Shown piece by piece: positions 11,380 through 23,406 of a stretch of 64,000 nt of DNA (position 1 is the first letter of the stretch; every line of letters starts with the position of its first letter). The stretch comes from Cenococcum geophilum 1.58. Its lineage: Eukaryota; Ascomycota; Dothideomycetes; Gloniales; Gloniaceae. The position numbers were made by a program, and so were the translations under genes. The DNA is taken from assembly GCA_001692895.1 (NCBI GenBank), contig KV748178.1, forward strand, positions 1,412,536 to 1,476,535. Reading direction: 5' to 3'. The notes under the pieces are model-generated. The model did no database searches. It worked only from the letters and a program-made list of their open reading frames with translations, and had not been told where the DNA came from.

Positions 11380-14300
11380 TAATTGGTTAGTTTAACTACC
11401 CTATAGAATTCGGCAGGTTACGTAAGTCCACTAAGTTCTACTATAGCTTTCCACCGTTTTCTACCTAACAGCTTACGGTCCGTAGAATAGGCCGTATAAT
11501 GAGCTATATGGCCTTCCAACAGGCCATAAGCGTACCGTAGGTACTCCGTTAGTCCCATTCTACCCATTCTATAACTTTTAGGTTGAGCTTATTTATATTA
11601 ATTAGGGTTTTAAGGGCTTAATATAGCTTTGCCTTAGTTATGGCGTCCGCTAGGTTGTCTCCGCTACTAATCCATTTAACCTCCGTAATCTTACGTTGTT
11701 TATAAGCCTAACGTAGGCATATTAGGTTGACTATAAGCCTCTTCTCTTATATTATACCTAGTTTAACTAGGTAGTCGTAAAGGGACTTTAAATCGGTATA
11801 TAAAACTAGGGGTAACCGCTCCAGCTATAGGATCTTTTAGATTGTTGATTTGATTACGGCTGCTATATTAAAGCTATAACCTAGTATATATAGTTTAGAA
11901 GCCAGTACACTGCGGGTTACTCGTTTATATTTAATTAAGGACCAGTATAGGATATTTGCGTCCTAATTATAGTCCGTAAATATAAGTATAAAGCTAATTT
12001 GTGATAATAGGTCCCTATTATTAGCAAAGGAGGCGTCCATAAATACTAGTAGGCTAAGGGATTTTAGGTCTAGTGGTATAAAGGTAAGTCCCCTTACTAC
12101 ATTATTAATTTGCCACTAAATGCGCTTATTAAGCTACTTAATATTTTCTTCTTGCGGATCTACTGCCTGGGCTGTAAAGGATAAGTTATAGGTAGATTTG
12201 GGTTAGTAGACTATGGCAATATAGGCGCCTCTTATACGCTATGCAGCGTATTAATCCTTTATATTTATAGTCTTATAAGTCTCTCCGCGGGAACTAGTAA
12301 GGTCTGTAGGCTTTACTATAACGAGCTTTAGGTTTTAAGCTTAGCGTTCCTAAGTTAGCTTAATTAGGTTGCCCTTTTATGTAATTAGGCCTCCATTAAA
12401 CTTAATCGGATTCTACTTAGTTAACTACTCTTACGGCTTTACCAGGAACTTAGCCTTTTATAGTTTAGTTTCTTTAGCATCCATAAAGGTCTAGTCTGCT
12501 AGGAATAGGGTATTGTCTATTTAAAGTCCAACAATACTAAGGCCATTTAATGGGCTATATAGGAGGCAGGGGTCATAGGTCGACTGTTCTATTTTAAGCT
12601 TACTAACGTGATGCTAGTAGTACGTCTTAAACCAATAGTTTCTAGCTTCCGGTACTCCGTATAGGGGTTTTATAACCCATAGAATTATTTTTAGTTATAG
12701 GTTAAGCTCGCGGGGTGGTTGTATAAAGATATCCCTATTTAGGTAGGTATTAGACTACACGTAGGCTTGCGAGATGTCCTATAGGTAAAGAGCTACGGGT
12801 TTACTTTACTGTAGGCTAGGTATAAGTGCAAGTATAATCCGTTAGCTAACTCGTTAAATCATAGGCGATTATATAAGGACTAAGTCCTTTCCTTAGTTGT
12901 TATAGATTTATATAATAAGCCTTAATTTTTTAAAAGCTCTATTAGTACTAGGGTGCTTAATTTTATTAATAAAGCGTAAGTTAAATATACGGACGCCTTG
13001 CGGAATGTCTCTTTCTATTATAACTATAAAGACGCCCTTTTTAAGTAGTTCGTTAATTTCTTTACGTTGTAAGTCTATAAATAGGGTTTCCTATATTAGA
13101 ACTAATATATCTATAGGTGGATATTGCTTTGCGGATATTCCTGCGAAGGTTAGGTAAATCTCTATTATAGTGTTCTTAGTTATAGGGTGCTTTTAGGGGC
13201 GTCCTTAACCGCGCTTTATAGTTGGTATAGCGGGTTTAGTAGGTTTCTAGGGGACTTCTGGGGTAGGTAAGAGTACTTCTAGTTTATCTAATTCGGCGGT
13301 TGCTTTTAGTTCGTCTAGTTTAGCAGTTATTTCCAGTTTATCTAGCTTAATGTTATAGGTGTCTTTGGGCCGAAAGTAGGGTTTTACGGACATGCTTCTA
13401 AACCTAGTTAGCCCGCTAGGAAGTTATACGCAGCATATCTTGTTTTCTACGGCTAGTAAACGGTAGGGTCCGGTCCACTTACCGCTTTTACGCTATATAA
13501 GGACTTTAGAGTTAAGCGGGAGGTCGTGTACTAAGGTTATGTTAGGTCCGTTACGGTAGTATAGAGCGTTATTAACAGTTTGTTTAGCCCGTAGCTTAAC
13601 TATCTTAGCTATTACCTTCCGTATTATAGCTACTTATTCTATAATAGATAGGACAGAAAGATCTAGGTTACTTATCCTTAGGTAGGCTCCGTAGACTAAG
13701 AGAGTAGGTACTAGTCCGTCCGGGCCAGCGGTGTTATTAATAGCTTTTACGGCCATCTGCAGAGCCAGTTCCTTTTAAATATCCTTGTATTCGTCCATAA
13801 TAATTTAATAAGCTCTCTATAGAGCTAGGTAAGCTCACTAAATAAGCCCAATAGACTAATACGCCTTAACTAGAACAGCTTTTATTAATATAGCTATGGC
13901 CGTAGCATACTGCTAGAATTTCTTGCTGATAAAGTTCCTACTAGCGTTGTAGGTGATATACTTAGAAGGTCCAACGTACGTGTTAATCTAGCAGGTCCAT
14001 AAAATATCCTAAGTATACTTTACGGATATATTTTATAACTAACGGGCGGCTTAGTAGCGGGTTGCCTTATTAATTATATATAATACTAGGCTGCCGTTAA
14101 TATACATAATGTCTACGTACACTAAGTGGTTAAAGTTAAGGTCCTTATAAAGGGTGAACTTAAATTAGCCTAGGGAACGTCCGTATTTCTAGCAAAAGGA
14201 GCAGTATTTAGTTAGGTAATTAACTGCCTTCCTGTTGACGTTATCGTGTCTAGAGCGTTCAAGGACTCTATATAGCTTTTCGGCTAATAGGTGGCCGAAA

Positions 14301-16914
14301 CGGCGGTGCAGACGGTAGATCTCCGTACTAGTAAGGTAGCACGGGTTATAGTCGAAAGATTCCTAAATATAGGTCCATAAAGTCTCTCCCTATATAAGGA
14401 ACGGGTATCCAAATCATTATATAATTGGTAGGGTAATATACTTACTTCCTGGGGCAGTTGCGGGGCCGATTAAGGTATCCGTAATATTATTATAGTAAAC
14501 CTATAACCTGTCTATGTCCGCAAGGCAAAGTAAGAAAGGGGTGTCTGCTTTTACTATATAGAAGTTAACTAGGCCAATTAGGGTCTTAACTGCAACTAAT
14601 TTAATTAATGCAGTTAAGCTAATGCCGAATTGGACGTTTACGGCCCCAGTTTGCGTAATATTAATATCCATATTGTTATTTGCGGTAGTCCTATATACAA
14701 GGTATTATCCGTAGCCTGCAGTAGACTTCTTAGAGGCGCCTATGTCAATTATAACACCGTAGAATTCCTTAGGGGTATAGCGTTCTGTGGTAATATATGT
14801 AAATAGGTCCTGCTTATAATCTATAACGTTCGTAATAGGGGTACTTACGGAATAGTTTTTAGGCGTAACTAAGTGTATAAAGGAACGGTCGGCTAATACG
14901 GTCGTAATATTAAAGGCTTAGCTGTCCGTAAAAGGTCCAAAAGTAGTTAGGAACGTTTTTAGGGTCTCCTATTCCTAGTTATTTAGGTTAAAGTTAATTA
15001 TAAGGGCTTCTATTAACTTATTAGGGGGCTCCTCTTCTTCCTCTCCTTTATATTTTAAGATAAACTAGCTAATCCGTTTATTAAATCTCTTCTTAGACCT
15101 ATTACGTTCTTCCTAGGTATGCCTTATAGACTAATATTCTTCCTTACTATATATAAATCATTTCTAGCTTATTCGTCTATAGGGGTATACTTTTATATAG
15201 GGGTTACTGCGGGGGTTATAGGTAGGACTTGGTCGGTATAGGTGCTGCTAGCGGTAGCGGCGGTCCGTAAAGTAGACGTCTAAGTCTATTTACGGATATT
15301 AAATATCCGTAATAAAGGCTTAAGTGCTGCCTGGTGGGTTTAAGACTTTATAGGTTATAATAGAGGAGCGTAGATTATTAATGAGGCCAGTTAAGGTATC
15401 TATAGGCTTGTAGCAGGCGTACTTATAGGGCTCTACTTCCTAGTAGGCCGTAATAAGTTTATTATATAGGAAGTCGTCTGTTTAAAGCTTAGCGTTAAGG
15501 CCGTGCTGTAGGTGCCGGAGGTCTTTAATAAGAATTTGCAGGCACTTTATAGTCGATTTTTCAGTATTCTTGTTAATTATAGTCCGTAGCTTGGTCACAT
15601 TCCATTAGGTAAAAATATCACGCCTATATTCCGGTCCTTTAAAGTAGTTACGGGTAGCTTCGCATAGCTTATTAAAGGGGACACTAAGGGGGTTACTTTT
15701 AAGGTTAGTGTAGTAGTGGTTAAGTGCTAGGCCGCGTAGCATAGTAGAGTAGGCTTGGCTAAACTTTTGTTTAGAAATATTAGCCTTCTGGCAGAGGTCC
15801 ATAAAGATAGTCAGTTTAAAGTTAAAATTATTATTTTCACCGCTATACTTAGATTCGTCGGTATAGAGCTTAGCTAGGTTAGCTAGCTCCTTGCCGTAGG
15901 TCTTTACTTAGGTAGGTTACAGATTTATAACTTATAGATCTGTGGCTTGCGGATATATAGCTTGCGGGTCTATAACTTAAATAGTAGGGATAGTTTAGTC
16001 CGTATTTTGGTTTATAGGGGTATTGTAATCCATAACTTAAGAGTAGGGTATATTTTAGCCAATAAGGTTAAGTCTAAGGCCGCTTAGGTTTATAAGACGA
16101 ATTTAGTTAAGTAGGTTAGGTATAAGGCTAGCGATTATATTAAGTTTAGAAGAAGTAAAGAGTTCCTTAATTTCTTAGAACTAGTCTAGGATTTCCTCTT
16201 TAGTCTATTCCGTTTAGTCCTTCTTATATATTATGTTGTATAAGGACTATATAATAGTAACTTATTTATTCCTTTTAACCTATACACCTTAGTTACGTAA
16301 AAGGGTTTATAGTTTATAAATAGTAATAGGGTTATAGGCCTTAAGAATAGCTTCCGTAAAGTCCGTAAAGTCTTCCTAGTATTGCTCCCATAGGTCGTTA
16401 TTTATAAGCTCAAAGTGTTTATATTTAAGGATTTTAAAACTAATATAGTTGTTAACATCGTTTATAGACGTAACGTCGACTCCTTATCTCTACTTCTTTT
16501 AACCTTTACTAACTTGCTTACTAATATCTGCCATACTATAGTGTAGTATAGTGCGTAGCGGGTGGTAGCAGCTTATAACGGGTGGGGGAGGTCTTATAAC
16601 GGTCCGTAAAATCGATTAACGGGTCCATAATAGTTCGCAGGAGGGTAAGGGTTTTCCGTAAAAGGTCTAAAGAGGTTTAAGGTTCAAGGGGGTTAAGGAT
16701 AGGGGTTTCGTATAGGTCTGTATTCGCGTCTATAACTTCTAGTAAACTATACTAAGACTTAAATAAGTATACAGAGTTAGAGATAAGTCCGTAATCCCCG
16801 ACTTCCGACCTTCCAGTAGGTCGTACTAGGAGTCTAAACGGGTAGTCGCTGTCGTATATATCGCTCGGGGGGAGGTATCAAGTAATTGCTGATCTGTGCG
16901 CGCTTACTAATCAG

Positions 16915-17158
16915 TGTTCGTACTAACTTAATAGCACAAGTAAGTCGTATCCACGGGCACGAAATACATATAGTATCGTATACTTGTTTAGATGGTGACT
17001 GTCGATTATATAAAGCAGACTACGTGGTCTATATACTAATGCGCCTTCCCCCTAATTAGTCAGTGCTTCATAAGTGCACCAGACGCGTAAGCGAGTGGTT
17101 AGTGCACTGGACGCGTAAACGCGTACGCGGTTGGTACAGCAGGTGCTGTAATTATACA
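16915..17158 (-). repeat. Copia LTR (5' LTR in element orientation)
   Basis: Starts TGTTCGTACTAACTT, ends TAATTATACA and is followed directly by target duplication ATTAG. It pairs with 10922-11165. Confidence 0.93.
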
Positions 17159-17249
17159 ATTAGGATTATCTAGGGCACTAAAAGGATATAACCCCTTAAC
17201 AGTATCTAATTATTGGATATGCTGCTAGTTAAATTAATCAACCTTATCC

Positions 17250-18905
17250 GCTAGCACCTCTATGCCTACTTATAAGATATTGTAAGAATTAAAAAACTTT
17301 ATACTAGCTAATTACTCAGCACTTTGCGGTTTAGCTAGATCTAAAGTAAAGAGAGTATAAGCGAGTAAAAACATATCCAGTAGTGCAGTAGCAGTAGTAT
17401 AAGTCCTGGGCATGTACTCGCCGAATATAGCCTCTACTTTTTTACGTAATGCCCTAACCTAAGTATTAGATAGATATACTCAGTTAAATATAATATCCAT
17501 ATTATAGGTTAAGTTCTTATAACACTTCATTTTAATTTTATAACTACCGTTAAGATACTTAAGCCCAAGGTCAATTGCTTTGTATATAGTAGCCCTACTA
17601 GGCCAGTTTACAAGCCTAAAGAATAGTATTATATGCTATAATTTAGGAGTGTTTACTGGGGAGAGATTCCATCAATAGAACAACATTTTGCGGCTATAGT
17701 TATACTAGGCCGCGCCGAAAAAGTAGATAATAAGAGGGTTAACAAGGCGCCTTAGCATGCTAATATTAGCATTTTTAACAGTATACTGAACAGTTAGAAA
17801 TAGTTTAATCTCCTAAAGCATACGATATATTATGCGGAATTCGATATCATTATACGGCTATTTATTAGGGTTATTACCATTCCACGCATCTAATATAAAG
17901 GCGGCTAGATGGACGTCTTTAACAAGTTCCAAAAACTAATCTAGTATAAGAGAACTAATTACGTCGGTAATATAGTCTATCCGCTTAAAGAAGTCTCTAC
18001 TAGAGGTAATAAGGTAGCCCCTACGTCGCATTACTGTATAGAATAATGCAACTATGTGCGCTATAAAGCCCTACGCGATAATTGGTTCCGTTAAGTAGTA
18101 TTTAGCATTCTCCTGACTACATTAACCGCGACCCTATATAGTAGTATCAGCTTATAGGCAATAATGAGCCTCTTTTCTAAAAAGAGCGGGTGCCCAATGT
18201 ATACGGACAATAGTATTTAGTAGGTTTATCTGTATATAGAACTATGTAGGTATACTAAGAAGCTAATCCCGTTTATCGTACGGTCGGCGTACCTGGGTTT
18301 ATTTATTTTTGATAGCCCTAATATGGTATGCGGTAAGTTAGTCTCTATAGATAAGCTAAAGTCAATTATGGAAGTCGTTACGGATAGCTTTAGCTTTAGT
18401 GGGGTCTTCTAGTGCCTGTAGACTAAGCTAGTCTAGAAATATGCTTTTATGGACGCTATATATACCTTTAATAGTACCTTTGTCCTTAAATATGGCTCCA
18501 AATTGCTAGAACTTAGTCTTATTTATAGTAAGACAATGTATACTTAGCATTTTAGGATAGCGATCACTATCTCTAAATATAGTATTAACACCAGCTATAT
18601 AAATTCTCTTAAGTGCATCTAATATAAGGCTTCGTATAATATTTACCTTAACCCCACTATCTTTACTAGATATACTAGGGGCATCTAGTATATCTTTAAG
18701 CCTAAGTAGTAGTGTTGGATTGTATATAGATTAATATAGACCTAAAGGTGGTAGCTTAGGGTAAAGAACAATAGCCGCCGTTATTATTGCCTGTATAGTA
18801 GTTGTATGGCCTATAACCTTATTACGTTTTTTGTCTTTAAAATTAATGTTATCGTAGACAATTACTGCCTGCTTATTGGACGCTTAAAGCTAAAGCTATC
18901 TCTAA
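17250..18905 (-). pseudogene. RIP-mutated DUF6589-type protein relic
   Basis: Reading the minus strand through mutated stops gives a long continuous protein pattern. In order it shows VIVYDNINFKDKKRNKVIGH, a segment ending in LDAPSISSKDSG, then QFGAIFKDKGTIKG, a segment matching NLLNTIVRIHWAPA, then MLRRLVNPLIIYFFGAA, CYKNLTYNMDIIFN and LDMFLLAYTLF. From memory this matches the fungal DUF6589 family, which is often multicopy and repeat-associated with unknown function. Stops derive from Gln/Trp codons. It sits immediately right of the Copia right LTR and is followed by an ACTCCT block, so it may belong to the same older element as the helicase relic. Ends are approximate. Confidence 0.6.
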
Positions 18906-20141
18906 GGAAGTTAGCTAATTAGCCTAGGAGTTTACAGGAGCTAGATACTATACCTCTACCTCTATAACAATCTTGCCTATTAACCAATTAGCCTAATAAT
19001 AACTATAATATATTCCAAGCCCTAATAGAGTCTTAATTACTCGCCGCTTTACACTAAAACCTATTAAATAGATATCTAGTATTAAAGCGAGAAAGCTAGA
19101 TCGCTTCTTAGCTCGAGAATAATATACTATGCTAGTGATAGCAAATAATCGCCTAGATAATGTATTAGACTTAGGCGTAGCGTTATAGCTAGCTTGGTGG
19201 GCGCGCTAATTGCTTATAAGTCTTATAAGAATAGTATACTACATAGGGGCAACCTTCTAGATAGTCCTAAAGACTAGCTTAAAGTCTAGCGTCTCTAGGT
19301 CTGTGGTATAATCAAATTAAGCAAAATAGGGCTAATAAATAAGATTATTAAGCTTTACGGCAAAAGAATCTACTAGAGAAGGATACGAGCAGGTGTCCGT
19401 TATACGTGGATTATCTATAATATACCTTAGTGCACGCCGTCGCTAATATAGATGGCTATATCGGCGGTGCTTAATTATAACCTTTTTACTTGCTTCTACC
19501 CTAGCCTAAGTAAGTATAAAAGTTTTAAAACTCTATCAAACACGGTATAGTATATTAGCTACCTATTATAGCTTAAACTATATAGACTACCGTTCCCTAA
19601 AGCTTATATTATATTAATCGCGGGTAAAAGAGAAAGGTTTATTAGAGAAAGGCTAAAGGGCCTTAATAGCGTTGCTATTAAGTTTATTATTAAGGTCATC
19701 TATATCGCTATCAGGTTCATTAAAATACCCGTTAGGGTATCCGTTATAGTGTCTATTAGAAGGTAGAAAAGGGCTAGGAGGAGGGCTAGATAAAAGGCTT
19801 TGCGAATTATTAGATAGGGGTATATATACCCTACTAGTAACGTCTATTATTTCTTAATTAGATAGAGGAGGTAAATAGCTTTTAATTTAATCTAGTTATA
19901 ACCGTTTTAGAGTTAATTTAGGGTATAAGATATAGCGTTATAATAAAAGAGTTATCGCTTAATAAGTAATTCTAAGTTTATATATAAAGGGCTCCTATAA
20001 GCTCTTAGACCCTTAGGAAAAAATTCCTCTTAGTGCAATCTAATTGGTCTAGGAGTTTGCAGGACTCTATAGGACTAGGGTAAGGTAATCTAATTAGCTT
20101 AGGAGTTTACAGGAGTTCACAAGCGTAGCGCTAAAGGGCTA
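18906..20141. repeat. RIP block right end with reverse ACTCCT blocks
   Basis: Reverse-oriented blocks occur at about 18908-18950, 20037-20075 and 20088-20125 (TCTAATTGGTCTAGGAGTTT and TAATTAGCTTAGGAGTTT followed by AGGAGTT units). Between them is AT-rich sequence in which the minus strand can be read only in fragments, possibly the N-terminal part of the DUF6589 relic. The RIP composition ends abruptly after the last block. Confidence 0.6.
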
Positions 20142-20158
20142 GCGCCACGCCGTGGCGC
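20142..20158. repeat. Perfect short hairpin at the RIP-block edge
   Basis: GCGCCACGCCGTGGCGC is an 8-base-arm inverted repeat with one central base, lying exactly where the AT-rich block changes to balanced DNA. Its significance is unknown. Confidence 0.6.
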
Positions 20159-21551
20159 AATTTCTTCCTGGGGGTCTGATTTATGAGATAAAGCAACCCC
20201 AGATTATGATTATTATAAAATACCGTAATTCCCGCATTAGGCTATCCCGGGACGTGGCTCCGTGCCCGTCTTATCAGTCCTCCGTGGACTATTTGGGACT
20301 CGATCAGTATGAGGAACACCAGAGCAAAAATTCACTCCCTTGACTGGAGCAACGCGCCTGGCACTAAAGAAGTTCTCGTGTATCCAGACGCTTATCGGGA
20401 TTTGTCGTTCGCACAAGAACGAAACAGAAGTGATTTGTTCCTCTGGGGTGTTATGCAAGAGAGTACGGAGACCATGATCGCGGAGGGGAGGATGGATGAG
20501 CAGCGTGGATGGCGGGGGCGGGGAGTGGCGCTTGGACATTTTTCGATCTCAAGAGGATTCTCGGCGGAGGCCCCGCTGGTCCTCTCGAGCGGCGAACTCC
20601 TGGGGAAATCTTGGGGACGGTTTCTCATTAATCGACGCTATCGAGTCTTAAGAGGGCCGGTGTCGGGGACCCCGGTACTAGTGCTCTTTGCGCATCGGCG
20701 TTCGTTTCAAACAAGAAGGTCTGAAAGTTGACTGAGCACTTATTTTTTCTGAGCGGCTTGTGATACGACTGTGACTAAAATTTCGGCCAGGTATCCACCA
20801 CGCATCCACGGACAGCGTGTCAGACACGCCCAGACGTGATCCTACGCAATATTCTGCTTGCGGCGCGGCTAACAGGTCACGCTTTGATAATATCAGCTGG
20901 CCAACAGCAGTGAGCGCCAAGTTGACCAGGTTGATCACAACCGTCCTCATGGTAAATTTCCCCTATTTCACCTTGTCAGCAGTTGAGCCAATGGTTGGGT
21001 GGCCGGGATTCGTTATTTTCCCAGGACTTCGACATGCTGCAGGTGCCAAGACAGCTCCGATTGCTAGAAGCTTGTCACTCTTTGTGAAAGCTAGCCTCAG
21101 CTCGTCCCTCCGCCTCTGTAACCGCATCCCCAGGAAAATAGCGAACTCCCCGGATTCACGCCCAAGAAAGGAAAGATCAAAGAATATGCCGTGGGCCAAA
21201 AGTCTAATGCTAGTTAGTGCCCAAGAGCTCCAGCCGCTTAAATACAAACCCGGTCAAGATGGACCCCTACGGTGTCTCGAACCCTTCTAGAAGGATTTGG
21301 ATACGGAGCTGCAACCCAATTCGCCCAAGCCCGGCCCGCAACGCTACAGTACCACGTCCACCAGCCACAGTATCACAACCTACCGCAATCATATTAAAGT
21401 AGACGCTGCCGCTGGTTGGGATCCTATCCTTCGTCAGGCGTCCCTCATCCCTCGTTCTCTCTCCCGGTGAAGGCCATACTTCTTCAGCTCTTGCTTCGTG
21501 AAGAGTTCCACTATACCTCCCTCTTTCAACTAACCAACGACAACCGTCATC
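20159..21551. promoter_or_regulatory. Long upstream region of the hexose transporter
   Basis: Balanced-GC DNA with overlapping short ORFs on both strands (up to 157 codons) that show no recognisable family and look like chance ORFs. GCGGGG occurs twice close together near 20512-20525 and once on the other strand near 20570. It matches the CreA/Mig1 carbon-repressor consensus SYGGRG, which would suit a sugar transporter. This is inferred only from consensus and is about 1 kb upstream. Confidence 0.35.
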
Positions 21552-23406
21552 ATGCCAGGCGGAGGTGTTGTCGCCGTTCACGGCACAACTGATATCAACC
21601 GCATTGAGGCGCCCGTCACCCTCAGAGCATACCTCATTGTCGCGTTCGCTGCCTTCGGTGGTATTTTCTTCGGCTATGATACCGGTTGGATGGGAGGTGT
21701 CCTAGGCATGCAGTATTTCATCAAACAGTACACCGGCAAAGAGTACCCAGATGTTCTCTACCCAGACACCAGCAGCGCCGAGTACACCGCCTACAAGAAG
21801 AACTTCAAGATCCCTCCGTGGGAGCAGTCATTGACCACATCCATTCTCTCTGCCGGTACTTTCTTCGGTGCAATCATCGCTGGTGATCTCGCAGACTTCA
21901 TTGGTCGTCGGATGACCATTATCGCTGGTTGCGTTGTCTTCTGTGTCGGATGTATCCTCGAGACTGCCTCTACCGGTGTTGGTGTCATGGCCGCCGGCCG
22001 TATCATCTGCGGTGTTGGTGTTGGTTTCATCTCAGCCATTGTCATTTTGTACGGCTCCCCTTCCCGATGGCGTTGCGCGCCAAGTTGTGTCAAATACTTA
22101 CTCGTTCAAAAGATATATGTCTGAGATTGCCCCCAAGAAGGTTCGTGGCGCTGTTGTTGCCGGTTACCAATTCTGCATTACGATCGGCATTCTGCTCGCC
22201 ACTTGCGTTGTCTACGCAACCCAGAACCGCCTGGATACCGGATCTTACCGAATCCCCATCGCCGTTCAGTTCCTCTGGGCACTCATTCTCGGCACTGGTC
22301 TTGCCATCCTCCCCGAATCTCCTCGTTTCTTCGTCAAGAAAGGCACGTTCTAAATAGCCCGAGATGAGAATTATCAACTAATAATTTCTTAGGCAAACTC
22401 GACTTTGCTGCCAAGGCTCTTGCCTCAGTCCGTGGCCAACCTGTGGACTCTGACTACATCCAGGATGAACTGGCTGAAATCATCGCCAATCACGAGTATG
22501 AGATGTCAATTGCCCCTCAGACCACCTACATTGGTGGTTGGGCCAACTGCTTCAAGGGTAGTCTCAGCAATGGTTCCTCCAACTTGCGCCGTACTCTCCT
22601 TGGCATTGGTATGCAAATGATGCAGCAGCTTACTGGTATTAACTTCATCTTCTACTTCGGGACTGTCTTCTTCCAGCAATTGGGCACGATCAGCAATCCC
22701 TTCTTAATCAGCTTGATCACTACGCTTGTCAACGTTTGCTCCACTCCAGTCTCATTCTACATTGTTGAGAGACTTGGACGTCGTACTATCCTGCTCTACG
22801 GCTCTATTGGTATGATCACCATGCAGTTCATTGTCGGCATTATTGGCGCCACTGCTGGTAAGGCGGATCGCCACAACCACTCCGCTGTCAGCGCCATGAT
22901 TGCCTTCATCTGCCTCAACATCTCCGTCTTCGCCATGACCTGGGGCCCGGCTGCTTGGATCGTTATCGGCGAGGTTTTCCCTCTTACCATCCGTTCTCGA
23001 GGTGTTGGTATCTCGACCTCCTCCAACTGGTTCTGGAACTGCGTAAGTTTCCCCCAATCTCAACTAGCTGATTTGGCAACTTCAGTGCTAACTCGCTCAT
23101 TTTTAGATCATTGCTGTCATCACTCCCTACCTGGTCGGCACGGAGAAGCACGACGCCAATCTCGGCTCCAACATCTTCTTCATGTGGGGCGGTCTTTGCT
23201 GCGTTTCTCTCCTCTTCGTCTACTTCCTTGTTCCCGAAACCAAGGGTCTGTCCCTCGAACAGGTTGACAAGATGTTGGAAGAGAGCAGCCCACGCACCTC
23301 TGCCAAATGGAAGCCCCACTCCACCTTCGCTCAAGAAATGCATCTCGCCGAGAAGCACATCGAGATTCCCGTGGAACACGTCACCGACAAGGCTGTCGAG
23401 GCATAA
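21552..23406 (+). CDS. MFS monosaccharide (hexose) transporter
   Basis: Four exons (21552-22048, 22113-22342, 22393-23042, 23107-23406) give about 558 residues, the normal length of the 12-helix sugar-porter family. Seen: GGIFFGYDTGWMGG in helix 1, the loop motif GDLADFIGRR, the signature PESPRFFVKKG after helix 6, QQLTGINFIFYFG in helix 7 and PETKGLSLEQ after helix 12. The protein should import hexoses across the plasma membrane by facilitation or proton symport; specificity cannot be read from sequence. The second intron (22343-22392) begins with GC rather than GT. This is the only donor that keeps the frame (KKG to KLDF), and its branch site CTAAT and acceptor TTAG are normal. The C-terminal tail is hydrophilic. 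Confidence 0.93.

Larger units (their letters stand above)
10917..17163 (-). mobile_element. Complete Ty1/Copia LTR retrotransposon, RIP-inactivated
   Basis: Two 244-base LTRs (10922-11165, 16915-17158) with TG...CA ends are flanked by a perfect five-base target duplication ATTAG (10917-10921 and 17159-17163). Coding runs on the minus strand in Copia order. Gag-like sequence lies around 15300-16500, including a surviving 65-residue open piece at 15605-15802. The aspartic protease motif is D-I-G-A-S (from DTGAS) near 14732-14746. Integrase lies about 13800-14310. Reverse transcriptase has the catalytic pair degraded to IDNTLFLAD near 12495-12530. RNase H has YTD.KSLYDYLVK near 11757-11812 and LADAITK near 11631-11658. 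Integrase before RT establishes Copia rather than Gypsy. Stops throughout, mostly explicable by C-to-T change, make it inactive. The total is 6237 bases between target duplications. Confidence 0.93.

Noticed and set aside
15605..15802. 65-codon minus ORF as an independent gene
   Set aside because: It lies inside the Copia element at the Gag position and is a surviving open piece of that relic.
10917..17163. Gypsy-type classification of the LTR element
   Set aside because: Integrase signals lie upstream of reverse transcriptase and RNase H in the coding direction, which is the Copia order.
5400..20130. Starship-type giant element
   Set aside because: No tyrosine recombinase (DUF3435) captain was recognisable at either end, and the size is small for that class.
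20237..21581. Cluster of ORFs on both strands (up to 157 codons) upstream of the hexose transporter
   Set aside because: They overlap one another in conflicting frames, show no family motif and no splice logic, and fit chance ORFs in balanced-GC DNA.
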